From Cristatella mucedo (lineage: Eukaryota; Bryozoa; Phylactolaemata; Cristatellidae): a DNA stretch of 64,000 nt. The DNA lies in NCBI GenBank assembly GCA_009760855.2, contig WPIO01000001.1:15106001-15170000 (forward strand), written 5' to 3'. The notes beneath the pieces are model-generated. The model did no database searches, was not told the origin of the DNA, and worked only from the letters and a program-made list of their open reading frames with translations. This document shows, piece after piece, positions 10,345 through 21,334 of this stretch. How positions within the stretch are numbered: position 1 is the first letter of the stretch; each line of letters starts with the position of its first letter. Position numbers and translations under genes: made by a program.

Positions 10345-12178
10345 TTCAGATCTCATTAAGTCTATGGTTTGTGCCCTCCACTACATCCCAAGTCACATGT
10401 GAATCGCGATACCTTAAGACCCTTGAAATCGATGCTGTATTTCGCGAGAATGTCTTCTTAGCCCCTGCTACCAATCCTTCTTCAGACCTGTCATCATTAG
10501 TAGAATGCCATAATCCGACACTAGCAGATATGCTGAAAGAGCTTCCTCTGACTAAGCGAATTGTGTGACCTCGCTAAGACGACCTAGGGTCTACCGCGGA
10601 CATTAAACAAGCTAGGTCAACTGTGCACAAGCTTGAAAAAGCATATAAAAGATCAAGACTGACTGTTCATCAACAGGCATACGAGGACTACTGTGGGTCG
10701 TACCAATCAATCCATGCAAAGGCCAAGTCTAGCTTTTACAAAAAACCTTGTTGAATTACAAATGGACAATTCAAAAATGCTGCAGTCTACGACCAACCTT
10801 CTCCTCAATGCTCCCAGGCTAGCTCCTTACCTAGGGATCCTTTCGATGACCCAACTGATCGCTTCTCTAGCTTCTTTGTCAACAAGATAGATATGATCAT
10901 GGAGTCCATCCCTAGGGGGCACCATTCTCTCTGGAATCCTGCCCCTCAATTCAGTGCATTATCTCAATGTCTACATTCCAGGAGGCCATGAGTCCTCATC
11001 CTGAACTTCATGTCCCACTCAAAAAAGACAACTCGTTCTCTAGAACCTATTCCCACTGTCCTACTTATACGATGCATGGATCTGCTGCTGCCATGCATAA
11101 CTATAAACATAAATATGTCATTAGCCTCAGGTCATGTCCCAACATGTCTAAAAGAAAGGCTCCAGTCAGGCCACAACTCAAGAAAGAAACAATAAACCAA
11201 GAGAACTTAAGCAACTTTTCCAGTCTTCCTTCTACCATTCCTATCAAAGACACTGGAACGAGTCGTCCAGACCAGGTAGGTGAACTCATATATTGAAACT
11301 TCAAACCTTGCTAGTAAGTTCCAGTTTGGTTTTAGAGCTAATGACTCTAGAGTCAGCACTGACTCTAAAGTCAGCAGTGTATAATCACTTTCTTAGGAAC
11401 ACAGACTTAGGTAAGAGTTTCTCTGTTTGTTTTAGTCGATCTCTCGGCAGCTTTTGATACTGTCGATCACCAAGTCCTTCTCAAGCTCCTCTTATCCCAC
11501 CTGGCCATCACTGGCACTGCACTACCATGGTTTCAGTCCTATCTCAGGGGGAGACTTCAGACTATTGATGTGAACAGAAAAAGATCATACGAGGAGTCAC
11601 TGAAGTATGAGTTACCTAAGGGCTCTGTGCTTGGTCCGGTTCTTTTCATGGCTTATAATCTCCCTCTGTCCATGACTTATACACTCCCTCTTGCCGATGT
11701 GATTGCCAGGCACAACCTAAGCTTTCATTTCTATGCAGATGACAGTCAGTTGTACCTTTGCTTTGATCCATCCATAACCCTCCAATGTGTCTATTTCTCT
11801 GAACTACCTGCTGCATGTATTGATGACATCCTCATATGGATTACAGCACATTTTCTTAAATTGAATGAGGATAAAACGAACTTATTAGTTTTGGGTAAAC
11901 CAAGTGTGATTAAGAAATTGGAAAACCTAACGCTCAAAATCGGCACTGCCAGCTTATCTCCTGTTGAATCTGCACGAAACCTAGGTGTCCTGTTCTGAAA
12001 TGACCTTTCGACGGCATCAGCTCCACAGTCGTTTGCCTACTTTCAGCTACATAACATTGCAAAATCCCAGTCAAGTAGGGCATCAACTCAAGTTGATGCA
12101 CTGCTTGACTGGGATTTTGCAAGGTTCTGTCACTCACTTTTAGGTCCCTTCATTCTTTGGCTCCAGTCTATCTATCAA
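10345..12178 (+). pseudogene. L2-clade LINE, 5' part, broken by a nested LINE
   Basis: Collinear with 52150-54130 of the better preserved L2, beginning at the TGTGAATCGCGA block. Recognisable pieces include the AAATCGATGCTGT block and the reverse transcriptase motif A region (A-A-F-D-T-V-D-H at about 11450). The frame 11570-11998 carries motif B (G-S-V-L-G-P-V-L-F) and the catalytic Y-A-D-D. Several frameshifts and stops make it inactive. About 240 bp are missing at 12057-12122, replaced by a palindrome. The element is then interrupted at 12179 by LINE-B and resumes at about 13795. Confidence 0.85.
12057..12122. repeat. 66-bp near-perfect palindrome
   Basis: Two 32-base arms separated by 2 bases, with two mismatched positions. 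The left arm starts TTGCAAAATCCCAGTCAAG and the right arm ends CTTGACTGGGATTTTGCAA. It sits exactly where this L2 lacks the sequence equivalent to about 53850-54078 of the other copy, so it marks a deletion junction. Confidence 0.9.
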
Positions 12179-13794
12179 ATCGAAAAGGGGTCGTCCCCAA
12201 GTCCTTCAAACTGGCAATCGTTAGACCCATACTTAGAAAGCCTGGATTAGATACAGAGGTCATTGCAAACAATCGCCCAGTTTCCCTTCTTTCTTTCTTG
12301 TCAAAGATTCTTGAAAAAATTGTTGCTAAGCAGCTGGTTGAACATATTGAAAATAATGGAATTTCAGATACATTTCAATCAGGGTTCAAGAGGCAGCACT
12401 CTACTGAAACTGCTCTCCTCCGTGTTAACAGTGACATTCAACGTGGCAACGACGATGGGAATGTCACTGCCCTAGCTCTTCTAGATCTGTCTGCTGCCTT
12501 CGACACTATTGATCACGAAGTTCTGCTTGAACGATTGAGAACCACGATCGGTCTGGCAGACAGTATGATTTAAACCACTGGCGTGGTTTAAATCATACTT
12601 GTCTGATCGTGTTCAATCCGTGTCGTGTGGGGGTCCGGTCTCAGACACGAGAAGGGTCACCTGTAGAGTCCCTCGAGGGTCTGTACTCGGTCCCTTGCTG
12701 TTCTCCATTTATACGCAACCTCTGGGAAAAGTGATTAAGGCTCAAGGAATAGGATATCACTTTTATGCTGCCGATACTCAGCTGTATTTGTCATTCAAAC
12801 CCTCGGAATCTGCTGCAGCAACTGAGAAACTGAATGCTTGCCTTGCCAATATTCAATACTGGATCTCGGAAACCTTCCTGAAATAAAATGGTGATAACAC
12901 CAAACTGCTGCTCATACAACACCCTAAACGTGTGGCTGGATTAAAAGGCTTAGCTCTTCTAATAGGTGATGCTATTGTGCGACCATCACCACGTGCTCGA
13001 AATTTAGGTGTAGTTTTCGACAGCTGCCTCAATTTTAAAAGCTTCATCCAGAAGACTGCTTCTACAGCTAGCCATCACGTCCGATCCCTATCCAAGATCG
13101 GGAGCTGTCTCCCACAGTTGCTTGTAAAAAATTTAACTAGCTCCTTAGTTCTGTCTCGACTTGATTATTGTAATTCCCTTTTGGCTGGGCTACCAAAGAA
13201 AGTTATTAGGCCACTGTAGCTGACTATGAATATGGCTGCAAGGCTAGTCTTCTCAAGTCCCAAAGGTTTGAGCACGTGTCTCCTTTGCTAAAAGAGCTAG
13301 GATGGTTGCAGGTTGAGCAATGGATACAGAGCAAAGTTCTTACGCTGACCCACAAGGCCCGCCACGGCTTGGCTCCTTCGTACCTAGCTGAACTGTTGCA
13401 TCCGTTTCAGCCTCCATCTTGTGTGGACAATACATTAGCTGTTCCATTCCTCTGCTTTAAGACCGTTGGCGACAGAAGCTTTAGCTTGGCATGTCCTAGA
13501 CTGTGGACTCGCTTCCATAATTCTTATGCAACGACAACTGCTCTCCTGCTGCCGAATATGGCTCATCCTTTTCAGCGGTCCTGAGCTGCTACTTCCATGC
13601 TACTCACTACCTCAACTGCTCTCCTGACTCAGCTATGCTTTCCACTTTCTCTTTATTGCATGAGACGAAGTCTGTTGGCTACCGAATGCGTACCGAAAGC
13701 TGCTTAGGCTGTGAGTGTGCTATACAAAACTCTCCTGCGTAACACCCATATAGTCTTTATGACTTTGTGGAGTTGCAGACGGAGATACAATACA
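12179..13794 (+). pseudogene. LINE-B: second LINE family, nested inside the L2
   Basis: Frames at 12157-12573, 12599-12886 and 12932-13219 encode successive reverse transcriptase blocks. These are an N-N-R-P-V-S-L-L motif, motif A with [13 protein letters not shown], motif B with [10 protein letters not shown], and a degenerate catalytic site Y-A-A-D where Y-A-D-D is expected. A thumb region follows with R-N-L-G-V-V-F-D and L-D-Y-C-N-S-L-L-A-G-L-P-K-K-V. It resembles the L2/CR1 group but is clearly distinct from the surrounding L2. The 3' end is GACGGAGATACAATACAT, the same terminus as at 29620 and 62690. Stops separate the frames, so it is inactive. Confidence 0.85.
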
Positions 13795-14255
13795 TCTACC
13801 CCCTCCACGAGGCTAAAGCATCGTATCAATCGCTTTTTGGAGTCTACCCTTACCTCGTACAAATCTTAAATCCTTTGGAGACCGTGCATTTAGTTCATAT
13901 GCTCCCAAAGCCTGGAACTCACTACCGACCTGTGTCACGACATCTCCTGACTTGCCCGCATTTAAAAAGGAAACTAAAAACACATTTATTTATCACAGCA
14001 TTTAGTGGGTCCTGTGACTCGTCCTTTGTGTGCTTATGCATGATGATACTGTGTATGCAGTCACTAACCATACTTGCATGCTTACCCTGTGCACGGCACC
14101 CCTAACCATGTTATTCCTGTTGCTTGTTGAGCATGCTACCATCTAACCATTCGATCGTGCTTCGTTTGCAGCAAATGTAAACTGCCTAGAAAAAGATTGA
14201 GTCCTCTAACGGTGCTATATCAAATGAATTATTATTTTTATTATTATTATTACTA
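13795..14255 (+). pseudogene. L2-clade LINE, 3' part (continuation after nested LINE-B)
   Basis: Resumes the L2 at the position equivalent to about 54140 with CATCTACCCC and GGCTAAAGCATCGTA. It continues through the C-terminal coding sequence (P-K-P-G-T-H-Y-R-P-V type frames), the 3' UTR and the stem-loop tail at about 14176-14225. It ends in an (ATT)n-type tract at 14228-14255. Confidence 0.85.
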
Positions 14256-15321
14256 TCGGCAGCATGCGAAGCTACTGTATAGTATCGCCAGCTTGGCCGA
14301 ATTGTTGGGACTTTAAATTGCTAGACAGAATAATGCCACTGTCTTTGAACAATGTGAAGAAGGAGCTGCCTATAAGGGAGCTATGCATAGAACAGAAAGC
14401 ATATCAGCCCATAGGGAAAGTAAGTGAGACTTCACGATGCCCAAGCATAGAACCATAAAACGGTAAAGATGTCGGCTAGATGCCTAAGAAAGGCACTCGT
14501 GATGGCATAATGCCTAAATACGTCAGTATGGCATGGAAATGCCAGATTGTGGACAGCTACCTCCAATGAAGTCTTTGAGACGCAGGAAGGGGGGTATTTA
14601 TTCACCTAGCGGCAACTACAGGAGATGGGTAGTCGGAAGGCAAAAAAGAGGCAAGAGATGTGGATGCCGTCGTATACATTAGTGTGAGCACAAGCGATTC
14701 AATTTTTGAGTGTTCCCATTACTCTTTAGAGAATATAAGCAGCGATAGTTCCGGGTTAACAAAATAGCTCTAGAGTATTCCTGGCCCCGGTTTGGGGGCG
14801 GAAGCAGGGATCGTTCCCAGTTAGTGAATAGAACTGCGTTCTTGCTCCCAGTTATGCTGTGGAAGAAAGAGTCATTCGTGGTTTGGGAGTACAGTCCGGG
14901 TAGAGAGGCGATCCTGGGGTTCCTGCTGAGGTCACAAACAGCCTGAACTAATGCGAGACTTTTGGTGTTAGAGCACTTGGTCTATGCAGGGCTCGCTTGG
15001 CATTAAGCAGAGCTGCCTCGAGTAAAAGCAAAGGGCAGCTGATACAACAGCCTAATTTATATAAGGGCAGAAGAAATGAAGGGGCTCAGCTAGCTGTACC
15101 CATACATGGATGGACCTTCAAATGTCGTCCCTTCGTGTTGCAAAAGCAGGCTGAGTCGCATAAATTACCGTAATGTACACGGCCCCTTATAGGACCGATG
15201 CCATTAAACTACTCGAGATGGAACTGTGTGCATGCACTAAGGCCTGCGTAGCTGAGCGCCGACCATGAGGACTGTGTGGGGAGTTTTTTCCTGGCAGTAT
15301 CAGCAGAAGCAGCTAACTCAC
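14256..15321. other. Intron of gene A, no feature recognised
   Basis: No domain-bearing frame and no repeat that I could match elsewhere. It belongs to the 5.9-kb intron between exons 15322-15457 and 9254-9388. Confidence 0.4.
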
Positions 15322-15457
15322 AGACGAGTATCACAGGTGCTCGACCCGTGTAGTTAGCAATCACGCCACTGGTGAGAGAGCCGAGTACACCCACAGCGGC
15401 ACCGACCAGGAACACCAGGCCGATCTTACTGGCACCGTAGCGGCAACTGATAAAAGC
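15322..15457 (-). CDS. UNC93-like: UNC-93-like transporter gene A, exon after the large exon
   Basis: A 136-bp exon with acceptor CAACCTGTTGCAG just upstream of 15457 and consensus donor T|GTGAGT at 15322/15321. The incoming phase is 0, directly continuing the lysine that ends the large exon. The outgoing phase is 1. It encodes A-F-I-S-C-R-Y-G-A then a hydrophobic helix (L-V-F-L-V-G-A-A-V-G-V-L-G). Next comes the family-typical N-Y-T-G-R-A-P turn and the start of another helix. This matches the UNC-93 segment that runs from GD(Y/F)TK into A(Y/F)(V/I)xC and on to YTGR. Gene B has the same exon at 50337-50472, also 136 bp. Confidence 0.92.
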
Positions 15458-16929
15458 CTGCAACAGGTTCGAAAAGACAAGGATTAAATCATAGGTTTCA
15501 AATGACAACCCGATACAAGGTCTGGCCTGTGGCCAAAAGGCAGAGACTGAGAGCAGCGGTAAAACAGCGAGCACTTATCGAGGACAGCTAATAAGCAGCT
15601 GTACTGTAAGGCCGCCAAAAAACTGAAGTGAAACTATCGAGCACAAGCAAATAGAACGGCAGGCGGGATAGCTGAATGACAGACGAAATAGCTGACAGGC
15701 GGGATAGCTGAATGGCAATCGGACAGACTTGAGATACTAACACACAGGATTACAGGAAAAAGAGACACGGACCGAGCATAACAGCTAAAAAGCATGAGTT
15801 TCCTATGATGTAGGCAGTGCTAGATCGAGCAAGGAATATGAACCAGTGGGAATACGATGCAACGGCAGCATGCATCCAAGGAAAAGTACCGACTAGCAGT
15901 TGGACATTCAACCATATGCTGCCACAGACATTGCACTAGCAGTATGAAAGTGAGGTACATAAGCTTGCAAACAAACATAGAGCACGAAAAAAAGAATACA
16001 GCATGCAAAGACATACAAAAAGAATACAGCAGACGAAGAAAAGACACAGCATAAGGAAAGAAATCAGACACCTGCATAAGCATGCAGCTAAGCGAGCACC
16101 GGAGCTACAACGTTAACTAAATGCAGCTACACTTGGGGCTGAGAAGACAAACCGGAAATGTAGAAGGAAGGCAGACAAGGGATAACCAAACATGCAACAG
16201 AAAGGTGCCAAATTGCAATATGCAAAAAGAAGAAGAAAACAGGATTTCTCAGTGTACGGTGGGCGTTGACCCGACGAGAATGCACCAAATCACGTGACAG
16301 AGCTGGAGGACCTGCATTCAAACAGCATTATCAAATATAATGCAGCTGGCAGTCTAATGAACACCCCTGAGAGATCAGAAGAGCAGGCCAGAGAACAATA
16401 ACGACACCTGCTATCTGCTGGCATGTCTGTGAGCAGTCGACTAGACAATAAATCGTATTTCGTACCCCTGCATTGGCGCTACCTAAAAAAGAGCCAGCAA
16501 GTGTCAATATGGGAAAGGTAAAGATAACACCATGAGAGACCCAGAAACCAAAAAACAGAGAGATACATAGAAAGACAGAGATAGAGATGGAGAGAAAAGA
16601 AAGCAACAGGCAAAGAGAGAGGTTAAGACCAAAACAAAGTTACAGAGACAGCCAGGCAAACAGAATGTGAGATCGTGCAAGACAAAACAAGACAGGGATG
16701 AAGAGCAAAAGAGAGAGAGAGAGAGAGAGAGGGAGAGGAGGAAGGAGAGTGAGAGAGAAAGAGAAGAGAGAGAGAGAGAGAAGCTATATCCTTAAAGCTA
16801 TATCCTGTAAATAATTCAGATAATTTGTGTTGAGAAATAATCGCCTTCAGTATTTATGATGAGAAGCCATAGCTGGTTGGCATTGAATTAAAAAACCGAT
16901 CCTAAACTTAACCCAACATTTTTTTAATA

Positions 16930-16982
<53 letters not shown>

Positions 16983-17539
16983 TTTTCTCAAATGATAGTG
17001 CTGATTGCTTAACAATAGAGAATCTCCAAGCATCCTAAGATAAGCAGATTATGCTAAATTATCATTATATGAAGCAAAGGGTCAGCTCGAGACTGGACAG
17101 AAACTGCACACACCCCTCTGCTGTGAGGATATCATTTGCCAACATGGTTCGATCATTACAAGGCCATTGCGATATTATACATGTTTGCATGTAAACCTTA
17201 CTTCCTCCAAGAATGGCCGTATCTCCTGTGGCTGTAAATTTGTTCGGGTAATAAGGATTGTTATGATGCCAGTCATACTAAGTTACAAGCATTATACGAG
17301 AAAATATTTATTGACAGTCCAAAAACAAGCACATAAGCTGTTGGTATGAATTCTTTAGGCAACGTCGGCCCATCACGATTCTATATGACCTTCCTTGGGT
17401 GCCCAAGGCATAGATGCCACCAGCTTCTAGAGGGCCGGTGACATGTTTTTCCAGCTAACCGCAAGGTCTCCCTCACCTGGTACGATCGCTTGACCCATAA
17501 CCCTGGTCTCACGACTTGAGATGGGTGTGTACACGTATA
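15458..17539. other. Intron of gene A with microsatellites
   Basis: No coding signal. It contains GAGA-rich microsatellite at about 16708-16782 and an (AT)n tract at about 16927-16980. Short repeats of the type GGCGGGATAGCTGAATG occur near 15662 and 15700. Confidence 0.6.
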
Positions 17540-20500
17540 ACGTATATATTTCTGTATTTTCCCCGGCCGTTGCCGTCGATTGCCGTACATTGCCCTCGCA
17601 TGTACGTTCAAGATTGGTTGATAGGGTGCGGTTTTGCTTTTAATACAGTGCACTGGTACGCAAGTAAAACTAGATCTTCTCCGACCAGCTGTGTTAGTAA
17701 TTGTAACAATCATAGATTGCTGTTCTGTCTCGGGCAATTGCCATAGATTGCCCAAGGTTGAACGCAATAAAGGACAGTATGTGCGCCTTCAGTGAGCATT
17801 ATGTGGTAGGACAATTACAAATTCAAAGAGCCGATTTCCAGCAAATTTGAAACAGATTGCGCTAGATGCCAGGCCATTGCCGTCGATTGCCGTGCATTGC
17901 CCTCGATTGCGCTTTGTCGATTGTATAAAAGGATGGGGCTGCACTTTTAATGCAGTGGAGTGCAATACGAAAGAAAAGTTGGAGTTTCTCTCAGCAACTG
18001 CCGGTCCATTTTTATTGAACCGTTAAGGATTGGGGTATTTCCCCGGGCCATTACCGCAAACAATGGGTGAAAATTATTCACACGCACAGATACGTGCTAC
18101 GTGGAATGAGAGTTGCAGTGTAATGCAGCCAACCTTGTCAGTGTTCCATGGATTGCCCTATCGGCCCCTACGATTGCTGTGGATTACCGTGCATTGCTGA
18201 CAGTTAACAAGCACAGCATCTTGAAAATGCCGTGGTTTTACTTTGGACATAGTGGAATGTTACATGTAATGACAATTGGGGCTTCGCTCTGCCGATTTCT
18301 TGTCAATTTGCCACGAATTGGGGTATTGGCCCGGGCCATTGCTGTCGATTGCGATTCATTGCTCGCGATTGTAGTGTGCGATTGGTTGAAGGGACGTGGT
18401 TTCGCTTTGAACACAGTGGGCTGTGAAGGGTAAGACCTGTTTGACCGTGGCCCAGTCACTTTCCAGTGATTTGCGATGGATCAAAATAGATTGGAGTATT
18501 TGCCCGGGCAACTGCCTCGATTGCCACGCATTGCGTAAGATTTAACGGTCAGAGCTGGTTGAAAGGGTTGAAAGTATGTTTACACCAGTGAGTTGTTACG
18601 TGGAATAAGAATTGGAGTTTGGTGCAGCCGATTTCTCGTCGATTTGCCACGGATTTCGGCATCGGTCCTTGCCATTGATGTCGATTGCCGTGCATTGTTG
18701 ACAATTAACGTGCAAAATAGCTTGAAAGTCCTACGATTTCACTTCTAGCACAAAGAAATGTGAAATGCGATGACAATCGGCACTTCGTGCAGCCAATTTG
18801 TGGTCGACTTGCCACGGATTGTAGTAGATTGCTGCTTCGAGCCGAGCTGAGCCGTTGCCGCCGATTGCCATGCACTGCCCGAGATTTACGAGCCCAATTT
18901 CTTAAAATGATGTGGTTGACTTTAAGCAGTGTGCGCTTTGCAAAATGCATTCAAAATTGGAGCATTGCGAAACCGATTGCAGGGCATTTTGCATCAGATT
19001 GCTGTAGATTGCCGTATTTGCCCAGGCCATTGCAGTAAATTGCAGTGCATTGCTGCCGAATGGTCGAGGCAATTGTAGTGAAATTGTGCGATTACACAAT
19101 AACTAAAAGGTAGAGCAACATGGGATCACTATTAGAGCTTAAAGTGTACGTATTCTGGTCGTTTTGCATTGGGTTTCGGTGGACTGACTACTGGCCCAGG
19201 CAGCTGCATTCAATCGCAGTGCATTGCGGTAGGATGGTCGAGGTAATTACAGTGAAGTTATGCAAGTACACAATAACCAAAGAGTAAAGCAGCGTGAATC
19301 ATAAATCATAATTAGAGCTTCTAGCATACGCGTCCTGGTCGCTGTGCGGCAGATTGCAGCAGATTTCGGTGGATAGCGATATGGAACCGGGCTGTTGCAG
19401 TCGATTGCAATTCATTGCATGAGAACGCATGTGCACAATGAAGCGAAATTTAGTGAGTGCAATTTAACTGAGTCTACTCCTATAGGAAAATGTCAATTAG
19501 AGCTTTGCAGTGGCGATTTGAGGACAATTTGCAGTGGAATAGGGTGGATTGCAGTAGTTTCCCAGGTCATTTCAGGCGATTGCCACCCATTGTCACAGTG
19601 CAAGGATGCACAATTCTTTATACTTTACACGGTTGTGCACATAACACGATGCACTTTAATATGCAATAAAAACTGGAGCTCGGCGCAATCTATTTCGAAT
19701 TTCCATGCAGTGGATTCGGTGGATTGAAGTGGATTGTGGCATTTGCCCGAGCTACTGCAGTCGATTGCAGCATATTGCACGAGAACGGCCGTGCCAATGC
19801 AAGTGAAATTTTTTTTTAAGCGCAATTGTCGCAGTGTGTGCTGTCATATGCAATCAGAGAAAGGAGCTTTACGATCAGGATTTCTTTCCTGGGCGGTGGA
19901 ATGTAGTGGATCACAGTGGATTGCGGTATTGGCCTGGGCCACTGCAAACTTATTTCAGTGGACTTCGTGAGAACGCATGAGTGGAATCGCGAGAAATTTT
20001 TGGGTACATTGTACGTGTAGAGTAGTTTGATATTCCAAAATTTTTGGGCTGTTCGCAGTTGATTTACGGTGGATTTGATGGGAACTAGAAAAGATCGTGG
20101 TACAGGCATCCGGCATCTAAGCTCATTTGCATAGGTGCACGTGCCGTGCTCACAGCGATATGAAATTTGGTAGACAGCTAAAATCAAACGTGTACTACAC
20201 TATCAGTGCAAAATTTGAGGGGGAATGTCAAGAAAATACCTATAAAATTTCCGACAATAGAATATGTGTTTATGGTACCTTTCGAAAGACAGATATTTTA
20301 GAACTGGGATCAGAAGTTCTGACGACTTTCGCATGAAAGGAAAAATTCGTTGTGCAAGCCACGTCTAACCCGGATGTAAACCGGAAGCAACAAATCTACA
20401 AATAGACGATTTACCGATCTCTGCATCATATGCGACTTGTATCCCAACTTGTCGAACCTTGGTAGATTGCTATAGATGCTTGAAGCTTGTTGAGGTGCAT

Positions 20501-21240
20501 ACTTGTGACTTTTATACAGCTTTCTTTCCAGGGTTGGCTGGTGCCTTGCAAATTAAATAACTCAACTGATATTTCACGTATCGGAATGAAATTTGAGATT
20601 CGAGTTCAGCTCTGCTTTGTTTAGCCTGGTCTGTAATATTTTTTATTTCGGTTTGATACATTTGGCTGTATACGCCATCAAACGTCCTGGAGCTTTATGT
20701 TCCGTAATCGTGGACATATTGAACCAATTGCATCAAACCGAAATCAAAAATATCAAAGACTAGGGTCGAACAAGCAGAGCTGAACTCACATTTCAAATTT
20801 CACTCCGATACGTGAAATATTAGTTGTTATTTAATTTAAAAGACACCAGCCAACCCTGGAAATAAAGCTGTATAAAAGTCACATGTACCTCAACAAGCTT
20901 CAAGCATCCATAGCGATCTACCAAGGTTCGACAAGTTGGGATACAAGTCGCATATGATGCAGAGATCGGTCAATCTCCGATTTGTAGATATTTTGCTTCT
21001 GGTTTACATCCGGGTTAGACGTGGTGTGCATTACGAATTTTTCCTTTCATGCGAAAGTCGTCAGAACTTCCGATCCCAGTTCTAACATGTTTGTCTTTCG
21101 AAAGGTACCATAAACACATATTCGATTGTCGGAAATGTTATAGGTATTTTCTTGACTTTCCCCCCTTGAGCTCGGCAACCCTAATGTCTGGTCGATATTA
21201 GCCTGCGGTGGCTTGCGGTAATTCATCGAACCCCAGCGCC
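17540..21240 (+). repeat. Degenerate ~175-bp tandem array, arm 1 of a large inverted repeat
   Basis: A core of the type GCCATTGCCGTCGATTGCC recurs at roughly 17565, 17873, 18165, 18333, 18505, 18668, 18850, 19025, 19200, 19390, 19560, 19745 and 19935. The spacing is about 165-195 bp. Inside each core, ATTGC words recur about every 10 bp. The stretch from about 17925 to 21240 is collinear, unit by unit, with the reverse complement of 31150-34165. A foldback element (20220-21175) interrupts it near the right end. The array stops about 100 bp short of the splice donor of gene A's large exon. No coding capacity is apparent. Confidence 0.85.
20220..21175. mobile_element. Foldback (long inverted repeat) element, 956 bp
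   Basis: Inverted arms of about 445 and 452 bp (20220-20664 and 20724-21175) flank a 59-bp centre. The left end reads GGGGAATGTCAAGAAAATACC and the right end is its near reverse complement with a longer C run. It is flanked by the 5-bp direct repeat TTGAG (20215-20219 and 21176-21180). The other array arm (around 31225) carries the uninterrupted site, CGAGCTCGGC, so the insertion boundaries are well defined. No transposase frame is present. The superfamily is not recognised. Confidence 0.88.
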
Positions 21241-21334
21241 TCAGCAGGGTCGCACTAGGGGCAAGCCGACGCGAGTAGAGCAATACCAGCTGCTTCAACA
21301 ATCGAAACAGCCAGTCGGCAAGAGCGAAGCCCAC

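Noticed and set aside
17381..20187. Frames of 60-128 codons within the array arms
   Set aside because: The same peptides recur wherever the repeat unit recurs, on either strand. This reflects repeat structure, with no codon-level conservation.
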